64,000 bases of DNA, from NCBI GenBank assembly GCA_025093555.1, contig JAIWNF010000103.1, forward strand, positions 1 to 64,000, given 5' to 3'. The position numbers and the translations under genes are program-made. Origin of the DNA: Circinella umbellata. Its lineage: Eukaryota > Mucoromycota > Mucoromycetes > Mucorales > Lichtheimiaceae. The notes beneath the pieces were generated by a model, which saw only the letters and a program-made list of their open reading frames with translations, did no database searches and had not been told where the DNA came from. This document shows, in pieces, positions 1 to 10,211 of this stretch. Position 1 is the stretch's first letter. The number at the start of each line of letters is the position of its first letter.

Positions 1-1358
1 ACATCATAAGTAAAGTTCATAAATAACTCCAACCAATGTATTTGCCGTTTATTTAAATTTGTATTTGTTTTGAGTAATGATAATGCTCGGTTATCAGTGA
101 ATACAGTGAAACGTTTCATATCGAGATGATGACGCCATTTTCCTAAGCAGTGCTTGAGTGCTAACATTTCTTGTTCATATACAGAATAATTAAGTTCTGC
201 TGGTGTCATAGACTTGCTTGTATATGTACAGGATGGAGCTTGCCATCATCCTGTTCTTGTGATAATATCCCTCCGATTGATACAGTTGAAGATGCATCAG
301 TATGGACATAAAACTTCTTATCTGGATCGGGCAGTGCCAGCACTGGCGCCGAAACCAGTTTTTGTTTCAATGTTTCAAAAGCTTGTTGTTCTTGACTTGA
401 CCAACGCCATACTGTATCTTTACGTAATAATCTTGTAAGAGGATGGACAATACTTGAGTAGTTCTTGATAAATCGATGATAGTAATTTGCAAGGCCCAGG
501 AAACACTGGATATCCTTTGTGTTACGGAGTGGGGGCCAATCCACAACCGCCTGAACCTTTTGTGGGTCTGTGTGTAAACCTTGTTCATCAATGTAGTGTC
601 CCAAGAATTCGAGTCGCTTGACTCCAAATTCACACTTCTGTTTTTTAGCATATAGTTTGTGTTCACGAAGCCTCTCGAGTACTGACTTGACATGCTTGTT
701 ATGTTCTTCTTCATTTTTCGAATAGATCAGAATATCATCCAAGTATACAATAACGCATATATCGAGTAAATCACGGAAAACATCATTCATTAGTCTCATG
801 AATGTTGCTGGTGCTGAAGTTAAACCAAAAGGTAATACAGTAAATTCATATAATCCATATCGAGTTGAGAATGCTGTTTTCGGAACATCTTCTGGTTTTA
901 CTCTGATTTGATGGTATCCACTTCGGAGATCGAGTTTTGTAAAAATTCTTGCACCTTGTAATTGGTCGAAAAGTTCATCTGTCCTTGGCAAAGGATAGTT
1001 GTCCTTTATAGTAATAGAGTTTAGCGCGCGATAGTCTACTACCATACGAAGACTTCCTTCTTTCTTGGCAACAAATAGAACAGGGGCTCCATAAGGTGAT
1101 TTGCTTGGTTGGATCCATCCTTTATCAATGAGTTCGTTTAGTTGTTTCTTGAGTTCATTAAGTTCATGACTTGAGAGACGATATAATTTTTGAGCTGGTG
1201 TTTTTGCATTAGGCTCTAATGGAATTGAGTGATCAACATGTCTCTGTGGTGGTAATCCATTTGGAAGTTCATCTGGAAATATATCTGCAAAAGAATCAAC
1301 CAGTTTTAAAAGAGTTTCTGGACTAGTGTCCTCCATTACTCCAAAATTTTTATTCCGT

Positions 1359-1490
1359 GCCTGTCCTCCTCCACGCTCAAGAGTCCTCCTACTCAGGTGA
1401 GCACACAGGTCTTTATCCAATTTTTCATTTGCCTGTCCTCCTCCACGCTCATGAGATCGCCTACTCGAATGAGCACACAGGTCTTTATCC
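1359..1490 (-). repeat. 72-nt tandem duplication inside pol
   Basis: A 60-bp unit at 1359-1418 recurs at 1431-1490 with a few substitutions and a 72-nt period, which keeps frame. Translated, a DKDLCAH...SRR...ERGGGQA block appears twice in the linker between protease and reverse transcriptase. Confidence 0.85.
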
Positions 1491-2124
1491 TTGAAATCAT
1501 CATTTATATGATCTTGTAGTATAATAGCATATGTTTCTAAATCCCCATGACGACGCATACGGTTGAATTGTCGTCGTGATATAAAATGTACTTCTGGCTT
1601 AATTTCTTGACAATCAGTATTATCTTGAGTTTGGATATTGACACCATCGACTATAACTTCATGTGTCTTCCAGTTGATTTTAGGTTCTTCATCAAAATGC
1701 CATGGTTTGCCTAGAATAAGATCATGTTTAAGACTCTTGATGCCAGTATATACTCGAATAACACGTGAGTAATCTTGATTGAATTGAATCTTGACATCAG
1801 CAAAATAACCAGAATTAGCCTTAGTTTCGTTTCCAAATGTAATACACCCTTTATCTGGCTTGAGTAGATGTTGCAACCCATGCTTTTGTATAAAGTCCAA
1901 AGATACAAAATTGTGTGTAGCACCAGAGTCAATTAAGAAACAGGATGGATATGTTTCACAAAGCCCAGAAATTCGTATAGTTTGATGACGTTTGTCCTTA
2001 CTACTCTGACTATTTACACCTTCAGCCGAGTTATCTTCTAGTGGCACTGAGCCATCTGGGTCTTTACCAGGGTTTATTTTTCTTGTGTCAGTACGACCTG
2101 GCAACTTGTTGCGCACTGACAATA

Positions 2125-3639
2125 TTAGTTTTTTGACTTGATTCCACGTAAAGGACATTCCTTCTTTATGTGGTCCTTTGATCCGCAGCATTGACAACGA
2201 CCTTCTTTTCTTGCTTGCTCCCATGTAAGTTTCATAGGGGTCTTCTCTACTTGATCAATATCCATCGGATCACCATGATTCTTGTAACCTCGATCACGTG
2301 AATGTCTTGAATTATGATGTCTTTTGTTCCGCTTACTTGATGAGTCTCGATTATGTGACTTATGATGATTTGAGCTGCTATGGTATGATCCAAAACTTGC
2401 ATTATCATAATTTTCAGCAAGCTTCATAGCTTTACGTAATATTCTTGGTTCTTCTAACTCGACATACTTCTTAGTTTGACTCTTGAGACCACTGATATAA
2501 CGACTTAATGCTTCTGCTTCACTAACATCAGTACATTCAACGAAAGCAGCTTGGAATGCTGAGTTATATTTTGTGACACTACTTGTTTGGCGAAGGGATT
2601 CAAGTCGAGATCGGTTAGTCTTGTATACATTTAGTGGGAGAAATCGTTCTCGTACAGCCTTTTTAAACTTCTTCCATGAACTTGGAGCTTGACCTGCTTG
2701 TCGTACCATACACCACCATAGTGTTGCATCTTCTACCATTCGACTTGTAGCTATGTCAACCCACATTGACTCCTTGATTTTTGCCTTTAGGAAGTATTCT
2801 TCGAGATTAAAAAGCCAAGACTCTATCTTGTAAGAGTTACCATTATACTTTTCATCGGGAATCTTGAACCTAAACTGACCATGTGAATGGGGGTGAGAAT
2901 CTTTCTTGTCATCCTCATCACTTGAGTTCCCATCTACATAGTCATGAGATGACTCGGCGTTCATGTCCGAAGAATTTTCATCATCCGACAATCAGAAGTG
3001 TTATTGGAACTTGAAGGATTGTCATGAGAGCCAAATCGGGAGGGTCCGGGATCTTTTATATTACGTGATGATTTTGTTGGGGTTTTTCCCACAGTCCTTG
3101 AATCATCTGAAATTGCTTGTACCACCTTGTCTTGATGATTTGAAATTTGTTGTAATTGCGCCATAATACTTTGTAAGGATGATGTAAGTGTATTAACTTG
3201 GCCTTCCATTTTGCCTTGAGCATCATATATTTTTTTTCATTTCCGCTGGGAGTTGAGAGTTGAGTTCAGCACGTAGATTGTTAACCTCCTGTAGTGCTTG
3301 AGTTGCTGAATCAACTGCTTGTAGAGGCCCTTGCTGTATTCCTTGTTCGTCCATATGATTCTTTACTTGATAAATTTCTTCTACAGTATCGTGGTATTCG
3401 GTTTGACTTGATAATGATACTTTTAGTTGTGGTACTTCTACCTTCTTGTCTGACTGTTGGTCCTCCTTTGTCTTGTTTATAAAATCCACAAAACCTTGGT
3501 TTATCGGCTTGATAAGAAAACTTGACCAAAACTTTTCTAACTGCTGTTGTCTTTCTTCTTGTTCTTGTCCTGAACTCACTGTGCCTTTACTATACTCTTG
3601 AGTAACTGTTATCGATTTGCTGTCGCTACCAAGTGTCAC
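2125..3639 (-). pseudogene. gag: gag, three open segments in different frames
   Basis: Three overlapping open segments (3639-3223, 3209-2961, 2991-2125) read as one coiled-coil-rich gag broken by two frame changes, one at an A8 run near 3230 and one near 2990. The last segment holds the retrotransposon gag core (WWCMVRQAG, then a WKKFKKAVRERF stretch) and a C-terminal CCHC zinc knuckle with C-x2-C-x4-H-x4-C spacing (CCGSKDHIKKEC, near 2165). The first segment opens directly at the presumed LTR/primer-binding-site junction with GTG, and no ATG lies near its start, so the true start is unknown. It encodes the structural protein of the element's particles. Confidence 0.75.
2128..2134 (-). promoter_or_regulatory. 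Candidate -1 ribosomal frameshift heptamer
   Basis: Read on the minus strand, the heptamer A_AAA_AAC sits in the gag zero frame immediately before the gag stop codon (TAA at 2127-2125). A -1 slip there continues straight into the protease/RT frame. This matches the X_XXY_YYZ rule for -1 programmed frameshifting. No downstream pseudoknot was worked out. Confidence 0.65.
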
Positions 3640-3845
3640 AGACTAAACCCAGTCTATAGTTATTTCAGGTCAATAATGATACAGTGAAATAGAAAAGTAA
3701 TCGAGAAGTGTAAAAGAGAGAAAAAGGGCTTGTTTTTTATTTAATAGGTGTAATAACTATTTATATGGGCTAAGCCCATCTGTACAACTCAAGCTTATTT
3801 TCCCAAGCTTGAGCTCTTGGTTACAATATTACCTAAATGGTAACA
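3634..3845 (-). repeat. Putative 5' LTR (212 bp)
   Basis: On the minus strand the segment starts TGTTAC and ends GTGACA, so its ends are near-inverted (TGTTAC against TGTCAC). It is directly followed by TTGGTAGCGACAGC, a plausible tRNA primer-binding site starting TGG. Inside are a TATAAATAG box (near 3770) and, downstream of it, AATAAA (near 3738), as expected for LTR promoter and polyadenylation signals. The partner LTR is outside the window, so the limits are inferred. Confidence 0.5.
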
Positions 3846-4111
3846 TTCTCATTACTTGTTAAATCGCTTAACGAAAGCTCTATATAAAACTTCCATGGTT
3901 TCTTCTGAGAGGGTGACGTTGTTGTCATGACACTCCATAGTTGTGTCCATGAATGCGCGGCTTTTGAAGGTATAAAGAGAAGAAGAATTATTATATTTTA
4001 TTTAGTATTTATCTATATTTTAAAAGAGGAAAATAAAGCGTGGCTCTTGGAGCCTGTACCATATTGGAAGACGAAGCAGAGTCAAAGAGAATCATTGTTG
4101 GTATGAACAAT

Positions 4112-4124
4112 AATACTGTATTTC
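4112..4124. repeat. Left target-site duplication (13 bp)
   Basis: AATACTGTATTTC, identical to 5904-5916. The first two A of the right copy could belong to the poly(A) tail, so the duplication is 11-13 bp. Confidence 0.85.
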
Positions 4125-5621
4125 ATGGCTCTTCCTGATATCCAACTAACATCGCCTGTGTGTGAAACAGGCTCTGCTTCTATCACAAATCATACCACTT
4201 ATGTTTTCCCTGCTCCAGTTCTTACCTGGGCTTGAGTAGTTCAAGCTGAACATGTGTCTCTGGTCTATGCACATAGACAAAATAACAACCAAGACTCTCA
4301 AGCAGCAGTTATTTATTACTCTTGGGTGTGGAAAGTAGGACGTAACACTGGAAGTGTAATTTTTGACATTAGTCCTTGTCCTGGTATTGTCAATGAGGCA
4401 ATTTCCAAAACCATGGAAACTTTTCCAAAGAACCGAGGTGTCCTTATTCATCGTGAAGGCAAATGCATCTACCTCAAAGTTAACTTGAAGACAGATCGTG
4501 AAAGGGAACCATGCTTTAACTCAAGGTGTTCCATTCTCCTCAACAATCACTATCCGAGCTACTATGGCCCTCGTCAAAAATGCAAAAATACAAAAACTAC
4601 GACTCTCTAATCTTCCTCTCCTTGAACAAGATGAGCTGGAACGAGGACTACATACCACTCTCAGTAAATATGGGAAAATTTTGGATGTAGGCATCAACCG
4701 CAATCTACAAACCAAGGCATATATGGGCAATGGCTTTGCAGTCCTTGACATCCAAGACAGACCGAACAAACACTATACAAAACTGGATCATCATGTCCCT
4801 TGGTGTGGTGATCATGATGATTTAATCTATGCCAATTTTGATCAAATGGCACTTTACTGCTCACGATGCCATGAAAAAGATCATGCCAGAGATGACTGTC
4901 CCCGAGGCAAACGTAATAACCAAGGTTGTTACAAATGTGGCAACAAAACCCACTTTGCTGATCACTGTCCCTTGGTCAAAACTAGCGAACAATGGCTTCC
5001 TGGCGGAGGTAAACACAATTGTCACAAAATTGCTACTAGTAGCAAAGATGCTTCCTTATTATCTGTACTCGCCTCTAAACATGCACCTACTTCACCACTT
5101 AAGCAATGTGCCAATCACTCCGCATCATCACAGGAGAGCATCCAAGGTGATACTGGTAGCCCAGGTTCTTCTACTCTCAGTGAACTACAGGGACCTGAAC
5201 TTCCATTTGGCATTTCTGGCACTATGCTTATAGATGATGCCACTGACAGTATGGAATATCACAAACTTGGCTATATAGAACAAAAAATGGTGAGACTATT
5301 TTATCTTTTCTTGATATTGATCACAAGCAAATTGATGAAAACATCCGACAACAAGCATGTATACTAAATTTGGATCAAGATTGGATGGACCAACTACACA
5401 TCTCTGATGTAGGACAAATCTTAATAAAAGAAACCAATCTCAATTTAGAATGGCAAGCCATTCTTTTTATTACTCTACAATACAAACTTGCTCAATTTAT
5501 ACAAGAATACGAAACCCAAACTGCCAAACAAGACTCTCACCTCGTTGGTGTCACTACACGATCTGCCAGCCAACAACAAGCCAACACGCCAAGTGCCAGC
5601 AGCGTCACTGGCGCTCAATAA
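4125..5621 (+). pseudogene. Zinc-knuckle ORF1-like protein, decayed
   Basis: The reading frame starts at ATG 4125 and meets an in-frame TGA at 4233-4235. It continues in the same frame to about 4510, shifts to a second frame until about 5285, then returns to the first frame and ends at TAA 5619-5621. The ancestral protein was about 500 residues. The middle part has an RRM-like or DUF4283-like stretch (near 4575-4800) followed by two tandem CCHC knuckles (CSRCHEKDHARDDC and CYKCGNKTHFADHC, near 4858-4975). The tail is Ser/Gln-rich. Such ORF1 proteins bind RNA in non-LTR elements; the assignment rests on the knuckles and the TSD/poly(A) context. Confidence 0.7.
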
Positions 5622-5903
5622 ATTAGATTAAAAAAAAAAAAAAAAAACTACAAACAAAATAATCAACAAACAACACCACAACCAAATAACCAATAACCAA
5701 TCGTCACTAAACCACTGAACCATCAATAACTACAGCCACTACCTCCTTATTTTACTTAATTCCCTTCCCCTAGTCTAGTTAATTAGCTTTCTCCTCTGTA
5801 TCCTTGTCACGTGTAGTAGCATTAACATCACTTCCATCGAACATGTTCTTGCATTAATAAAATTTTATTTCGGAGTCCAACCAACTCCCATACAAAAAAA
5901 AAA
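4125..5903 (+). mobile_element. ORF1-only poly(A) retroelement (HAL1-like non-LTR element)
   Basis: A 13-bp direct repeat AATACTGTATTTC flanks the segment perfectly (4112-4124 and 5904-5916). The insert begins with an ATG immediately after the left repeat and ends in a run of about 12 A just before the right one. Between them is one decayed ORF with two CCHC knuckles, then a 3' UTR with AATAAAA near 5857 and an internal A18 run (5630-5647). Poly(A) plus a TSD is the signature of target-primed reverse transcription (LINE machinery). No endonuclease or reverse transcriptase is present. It could also be a retrocopy of a cellular zinc-knuckle mRNA, or a 5'-truncated element. Confidence 0.75.
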
Positions 5904-5916
5904 AATACTGTATTTC
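5904..5916. repeat. Right target-site duplication (13 bp)
   Basis: Second copy of the repeat at 4112-4124, directly after the poly(A) tail and 14 bp before the gatC start codon. Confidence 0.85.
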
Positions 5917-5930
5917 TTTTTTTTCAAACA

Positions 5931-6593
5931 ATGTTTCGATTAACAACACGTTCATTCTTAATAACAAAAAGAACCTTTACAACAAGTCATGGTAATAAAA
6001 TTATTTTATATTGATAAGAAAAATAACCATTGGTTGTTTTCATAGAAACGATTTATAAAACTACTTTCTTTTTTTTTTTTTTAATAATAATAATAATAAA
6101 AAACAACATAGTCATTCCAAAAAATAACGAATCAATTAAAATCGATAGCGATTGTCTGGTAAAAATAATAATTATTCAAGGGTGTGAGGATAGGTTCCTG
6201 GTTTTTTTTTAACTAATTCCCAGAAATAAATAGCCAACTTCTCCAACATGGTCTATCAACTCCTTATTAGATGTTAATTCAGAGCAACAACAAAAGGGCA
6301 TTACAGATAAACAGTTTAACCATTTGTTTCGGTTAGCACAATTAAGACCACCGGAGAGTCAAAAAGAGAAAGAGAATCTTAAACATGATCTAGATGAAAT
6401 ATTACGATTTACAGAACATATTCAAGACTTAGAAACAAGTCAAGTTGAACCTTTAGTTCAATTATGGGAACGCAATGTTGGAATGATAACACGAAAAGAT
6501 CAAATTAACCAAGATAAAAAAGAATTAAAAGGAAGAACCTTATTAAAAAATGCTGAAAAAAAACATGGTTATTTTTATATTGTACCAAATTAA
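5931..6593 (+). CDS. gatC: Glutamyl-tRNA(Gln) amidotransferase subunit C, mitochondrial
   Basis: Exons 5931-5991, 6112-6158 and 6234-6593 (155 residues). The N-terminus is Arg/Thr/Ser-rich without acids (MFRLTTRSFL...), as for a mitochondrial presequence. The fungal PTSPTWSINSLL motif follows, then the GatC core (TDKQFNHLFRLAQLRPP, a helical region with FTEHIQDLETSQVEPL, and the C-terminal HGYFYIVPN). GatC is the small subunit that holds GatA to GatB, which convert Glu-tRNA(Gln) to Gln-tRNA(Gln) in mitochondria. The first two introns were chosen by codon phase and exon 2 is short, so RNA evidence would be welcome. The start codon is only 14 bp from a retroelement insertion. Confidence 0.85.
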
Positions 6594-6933
6594 AATAAAA
6601 GAGCCCACTTTAGCGGAATAATTTTTTAGTTCAAACAATTCTCGGCTATTTTCCTTTTAGGTCTTTAAATGCATTATAACAAGTGCTGTGTGTATGTGTG
6701 TGTGTGTAAGGGGGGTTGGATAAGGGTGGAAGTGTAAGATAGAGAAAAGGAAATAAATAAGCAAAAAAATATGATTGGTTTACCGCATTTTTTTTTCTTA
6801 TTTCGATAAAACAAACAAACAAAAAAGTAATAATTTCTACAAACCTTTTCCCTTTTTCTCTTAATCCTTTTTGTTCTTTTTGTTTTTCTTTTTCTTCTTC
6901 AGATACCAGAAATATATTATATAAAAATTGGCG
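6594..6933. other. Intergenic, gatC to dicarboxylate carrier
   Basis: AT-rich. It holds a (TG)n run near 6689-6707 and a long pyrimidine tract (6845-6900) just upstream of the next start codon. No gene seen. Confidence 0.6.
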
Positions 6934-8160
6934 ATGATCGCTCGAACGAGTGTTATTCGTCCACCGTCAACTACTAATAATAATAATAATACTCCTGGTA
7001 AAACAAATAAAGCACCTCCATTCTATACAGGTGGCGTTGCTAGTTGTGTAGCTACATTTGTTTCACACCCTTTTGATCTTACCAAAGTACGATTACAAAC
7101 CATTCGTCGTAAACAGCATCAACAACAATGGCGTCGTTTTCAACCAAGTAAAATGTTTAAAGTCATGTGGAATATTTCTCGTACAGAAGGTGTCCGTGCA
7201 CTTTATAGTGGATTATCAGCTAGTTTATTACGACAAGGCACTTATTCCACTATTCGATTTGGTCTCTATGATAAATTTAAGTGGATTGTTGCTCGTAATG
7301 AAAGTATGTAAATCTATTATTTACTTTTTAGTTTTACTAGGAATATATATAAGTACTGATAATTCTTCTTTTTTTTTTTGTTTCGAATGTATAGAACCTA
7401 CATTTCAACAATTATTATTTTGTTCTACAGCAGCTGGTGTTTTGGGTGGATGTTTTGGTCAACCAAGTGATGTTGTGAATGTACGCATGCAAAATGATGG
7501 TCAATTACCTTTAGAACAACGACGTAACTATAAAAATGCAATTGATGGGATGATCCGTATTTGTCGTGAAGAAGGTCCACGTGTATTATTCCGTGGATTA
7601 GGATCAAGTACCAATCGTGCTGTTTTAATGACAGTATCTCAAATGACAAGTTATGATATGTTTAAGGATATGTTTGTTACTAGATTTGGATTTAATGATG
7701 GTTTATTAACTCATTTTGCAGCTAGTTTATCAGCAGTAAGTCTCTATATATATATATATTTATACGTGTGTGTGTGTAATTAGTGAGAGATAAAACATTT
7801 TTGATAATAACAGTAAATTGAATATTCATTCAGGCATTCGTAGCAACTACAGTAACTTCACCTTTAGATGTTTGTAAAACTTTGATTATGAGTGCTCATT
7901 TAACAAACCCAGCAGCAGATGTGTTAGGAAAACATCCAATTAAAATTATGATTCATATGGTGAAAACTGAAGGATTTGGTTCTCTTTTTAAAGGTTGGAC
8001 AGCTGCATTTGTTCGACTGGGTCCACATACCATTGTGACATTCTTGGTTATGGAAAGACTCAAAGAATGGCAGACTCAATTACCTAAACAACAAGAAGGT
8101 GATATTTTAACTTCTAATACAACAACAGCCACTACAACAGCACCGACTACAATCGTTTAG
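6934..8160 (+). CDS. DIC1: Mitochondrial dicarboxylate carrier (SLC25 family)
   Basis: Exons 6934-7303, 7395-7735 and 7834-8160 (345 residues; ATG at 6934, in frame with an upstream TTG that is not needed). Three mitochondrial carrier repeats each begin with a Px[DE]xx[KR]-type signature: HPFDLTKVRLQ, QPSDVVNVRMQ (Asn in place of the basic residue) and SPLDVCKTLIM. The stretch VRMQNDGQLPLEQRRNY and the overall pattern match the DIC1/SLC25A10 group, which exchanges malate or succinate for phosphate across the inner membrane. The C-terminus has a Thr-rich tail. Another dicarboxylate or oxoglutarate-type carrier is less likely. Confidence 0.88.
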
Positions 8161-8406
8161 ATAAAATGTATATAGATATTATTTCTTAATTGTTATTGTT
8201 TTTTCTTTTTGCTTTGATATACCTTTGCTTTGCTTTTCTTTTCCTTATTCATTTAGCATTTTTCCACTCTTTTTTTTTATACTTGTATTATACACTTATC
8301 ATTTTTATCATTATCATTATGTTTTCCGTTCATAGAAGATATTTTCTTATTATTCTAGAATTTATTACTTATACATTATTTAAAAAAAATGGAATCATTA
8401 AAAATT

Positions 8407-10211
8407 TTAATTTGCATCGACACCTCCTGGACCCAGCTTGAAACGATTAACAACAGAACGTGGAATTTCATCTTCATGATGAGTTACCATAATAAGTGAT
8501 TGATTTGGTCTCATATGTTCTTCTAACCATGTATTAATATTTTTAATCATTTTATCATCTAAACCTTGGAAAGGTTCATCCCAAATAATAAGTTCAGGCA
8601 TTTTCACCTACAATATATATATAAAACCATTATTTAATTAATCATGTATTTAATCCTCCTCTTTCTCTTATATACTTTACCAATGATCGAATAAGTAAAA
8701 CCATTCGTTGTTCTCCTGAAGACATATCTCTTAATTTTCTATCCATAAATGATTCCATACTAAAATCTTTAAATAATTGTCCAACTATTTTGATTTGTTC
8801 CTCAGAAATAGGACGAGGTACCACCACATCAAAAAACCCAGTACCAGCTGCTTCCAATCCAGTCAATGCTTGATTAAAATATAAATGAATTTCAGGACTC
8901 ACAAGGCCTACTTTTTGTTTAATTTCCCAAATGGATTCACCTGTACCACGACGACGACCAAATAAATATAATTCATTGGCATAAGCTTGTGGATGATCTC
9001 CAGTTAAAAAGGATAATAAGGTCGTTTTACCCGATCCATTTTCTCCTAAAAGAGCCCATCTTTCTCCTTGTCCAACTGTCCATGAAATATTATCAAGAAT
9101 TTTGGTACCACTGTAAATAACATTGACGTTTTTTAATTCAACAACGGATGGAGTATTATTGTCTTGTTGTTGTTTCTTGATCATTTGTTCTTCTTGTTGT
9201 TGTCGATAGGCTTCACGTTCTTGTTCTTCTTGTTGTTTTAATTGATTTCGTTTTTCAAGATATTCTTTTGGTTTACCTTGCCATTCAATTTCCATATTTT
9301 TGAGTGCAACTACATCCGTGGCCCAGATTGGAAATTCATCTTGTGGACGTAAAACAAGAACGACAGGTGTATCCAAGTCACCCAACGTTTCAAGTAATCT
9401 AGATCGATGTTGAACATCCAAACCCACTATATATTATTATTAATATTTCTATCCACAATTCATATAATTGAACAAGAACTTACTGAGAGGCTCATCAAGA
9501 ATCAACATGGCAGGTTTTTGTAAAAGAGCACGTGCAATTCGTGCGCGTCGAGTTTGACCATTAGATAATTTAACAAATGATAATGACATTAAATGTTTAA
9601 TATCCAATTTTTCAATCACTTTATCTAAAGCTTCTGGATCTACTTTATCTTTTTCAAGATAATGGGCCAATGTCACATCATTATCTGGATCACTAAATAC
9701 ATAAAATATTATCAAAATTTAAATAGATTTGTTTTTATTTATATGTATTTATATATATTTACCTAAAATTGAATCGTTCTTGATAATAATGCCCACTATA
9801 AGAAAATGTACCCGAATTTTCTTTAAATGATACAAGTCGAATCTGTTCAGAAGGATAAGGTGAATTCACTACAGGCCATTTCGCTGCTGATAATGGTTTA
9901 ACTTGATGTTGACCTGCAATTGTCTTGAGAACCAAAAAAAAAAAAAAAAAATGGTCAAGTTTTTTTTATGCATTCTTTCATTCCAGAAATCTGTAGACTT
10001 TATTTACCTCAGCAAGAGTCGATCGACCTGCACCTACTGAACCAACAATGACAAGACGCTGATCATTATTAATATTTAAAGTCAAGTTTTTTAAAGCAGG
10101 TTCTTTTACACCAAAACGATGAATATTAGCATTATTAAATTGAACTAACGTATGTGTAAAACGATAATGTTTTATAATATTTTGAGTTGTAGCGGTGTTA
10201 TAACGAAGCAT
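8407..10211 (-). CDS. Soluble twin-ABC ATPase (ModF/YDR061W-like)
   Basis: Exons 10008-10211, 9763-9923, 9484-9692, 8681-9426 and 8407-8607 (506 residues). Domain 1 has Walker A GSVGAGRST, signature LSNGQTRRARIARALL and Walker B MLILDEP. Domain 2 has Walker A GENGSGKTTL, signature MSSGEQRMVLL and Walker B LIIWDEP, followed by a His switch (VTHHEDEIP). There are no membrane segments, and a Gln/Glu-rich linker separates the domains. The layout matches bacterial ModF/PhrA and yeast YDR061W, soluble ABC proteins whose cellular role is poorly known. It is convergent with the carrier gene, 246 bp apart. Confidence 0.9.

Larger units (their letters stand above)
1..2134 (-). pseudogene. pol: pol (protease-RT-RNase H), partial and frameshifted
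   Basis: The protease has the active-site motif LIDSGATHNFVS (near 1935). Reverse transcriptase follows with LRMVVDYRALN, LPFGLTSAPATF and the catalytic YLDDILIYSK (near 740). RNase H starts with FYVHTDASS (near 285). The open frame stops at 206, but the RNase H sequence continues in another frame down to base 1, including a TDNRALS-like motif, so one base has been lost near 210-230. The upstream ATG at 2224 is probably not used: the frame is more likely entered from gag by -1 frameshifting at 2128-2134. A 72-nt tandem duplication lies between protease and RT. Confidence 0.88.
1..3845 (-). mobile_element. Ty3/gypsy LTR retrotransposon, 5' part, decayed
   Basis: On the minus strand the order is LTR, gag with one CCHC knuckle, retropepsin-like protease, reverse transcriptase and the beginning of RNase H. 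The window edge cuts off the rest (integrase and 3' LTR would lie to the left). The PR-RT-RH order is seen directly; it fits both Ty3/gypsy and retrovirus-like elements, and the RT motifs resemble Ty3/gypsy. At least three single-base frame breaks (near 3230, 2990 and 210-230) mean this copy is not functional as sequenced. Two of them could be homopolymer sequencing errors. The only complete LTR candidate is at 3634-3845. Confidence 0.9.

Noticed and set aside
206..2224. ATG at 2224 as start of pol
   Set aside because: The stretch 2224-2135 overlaps gag in another frame and reads as no domain; the frameshift heptamer at 2128-2134 gives a better entry.
8190..8441. Hydrophobic 83-codon frame after the carrier gene
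   Set aside because: T-rich DNA gives Phe/Leu/Ile runs; overlaps the ABC gene end; no motif.
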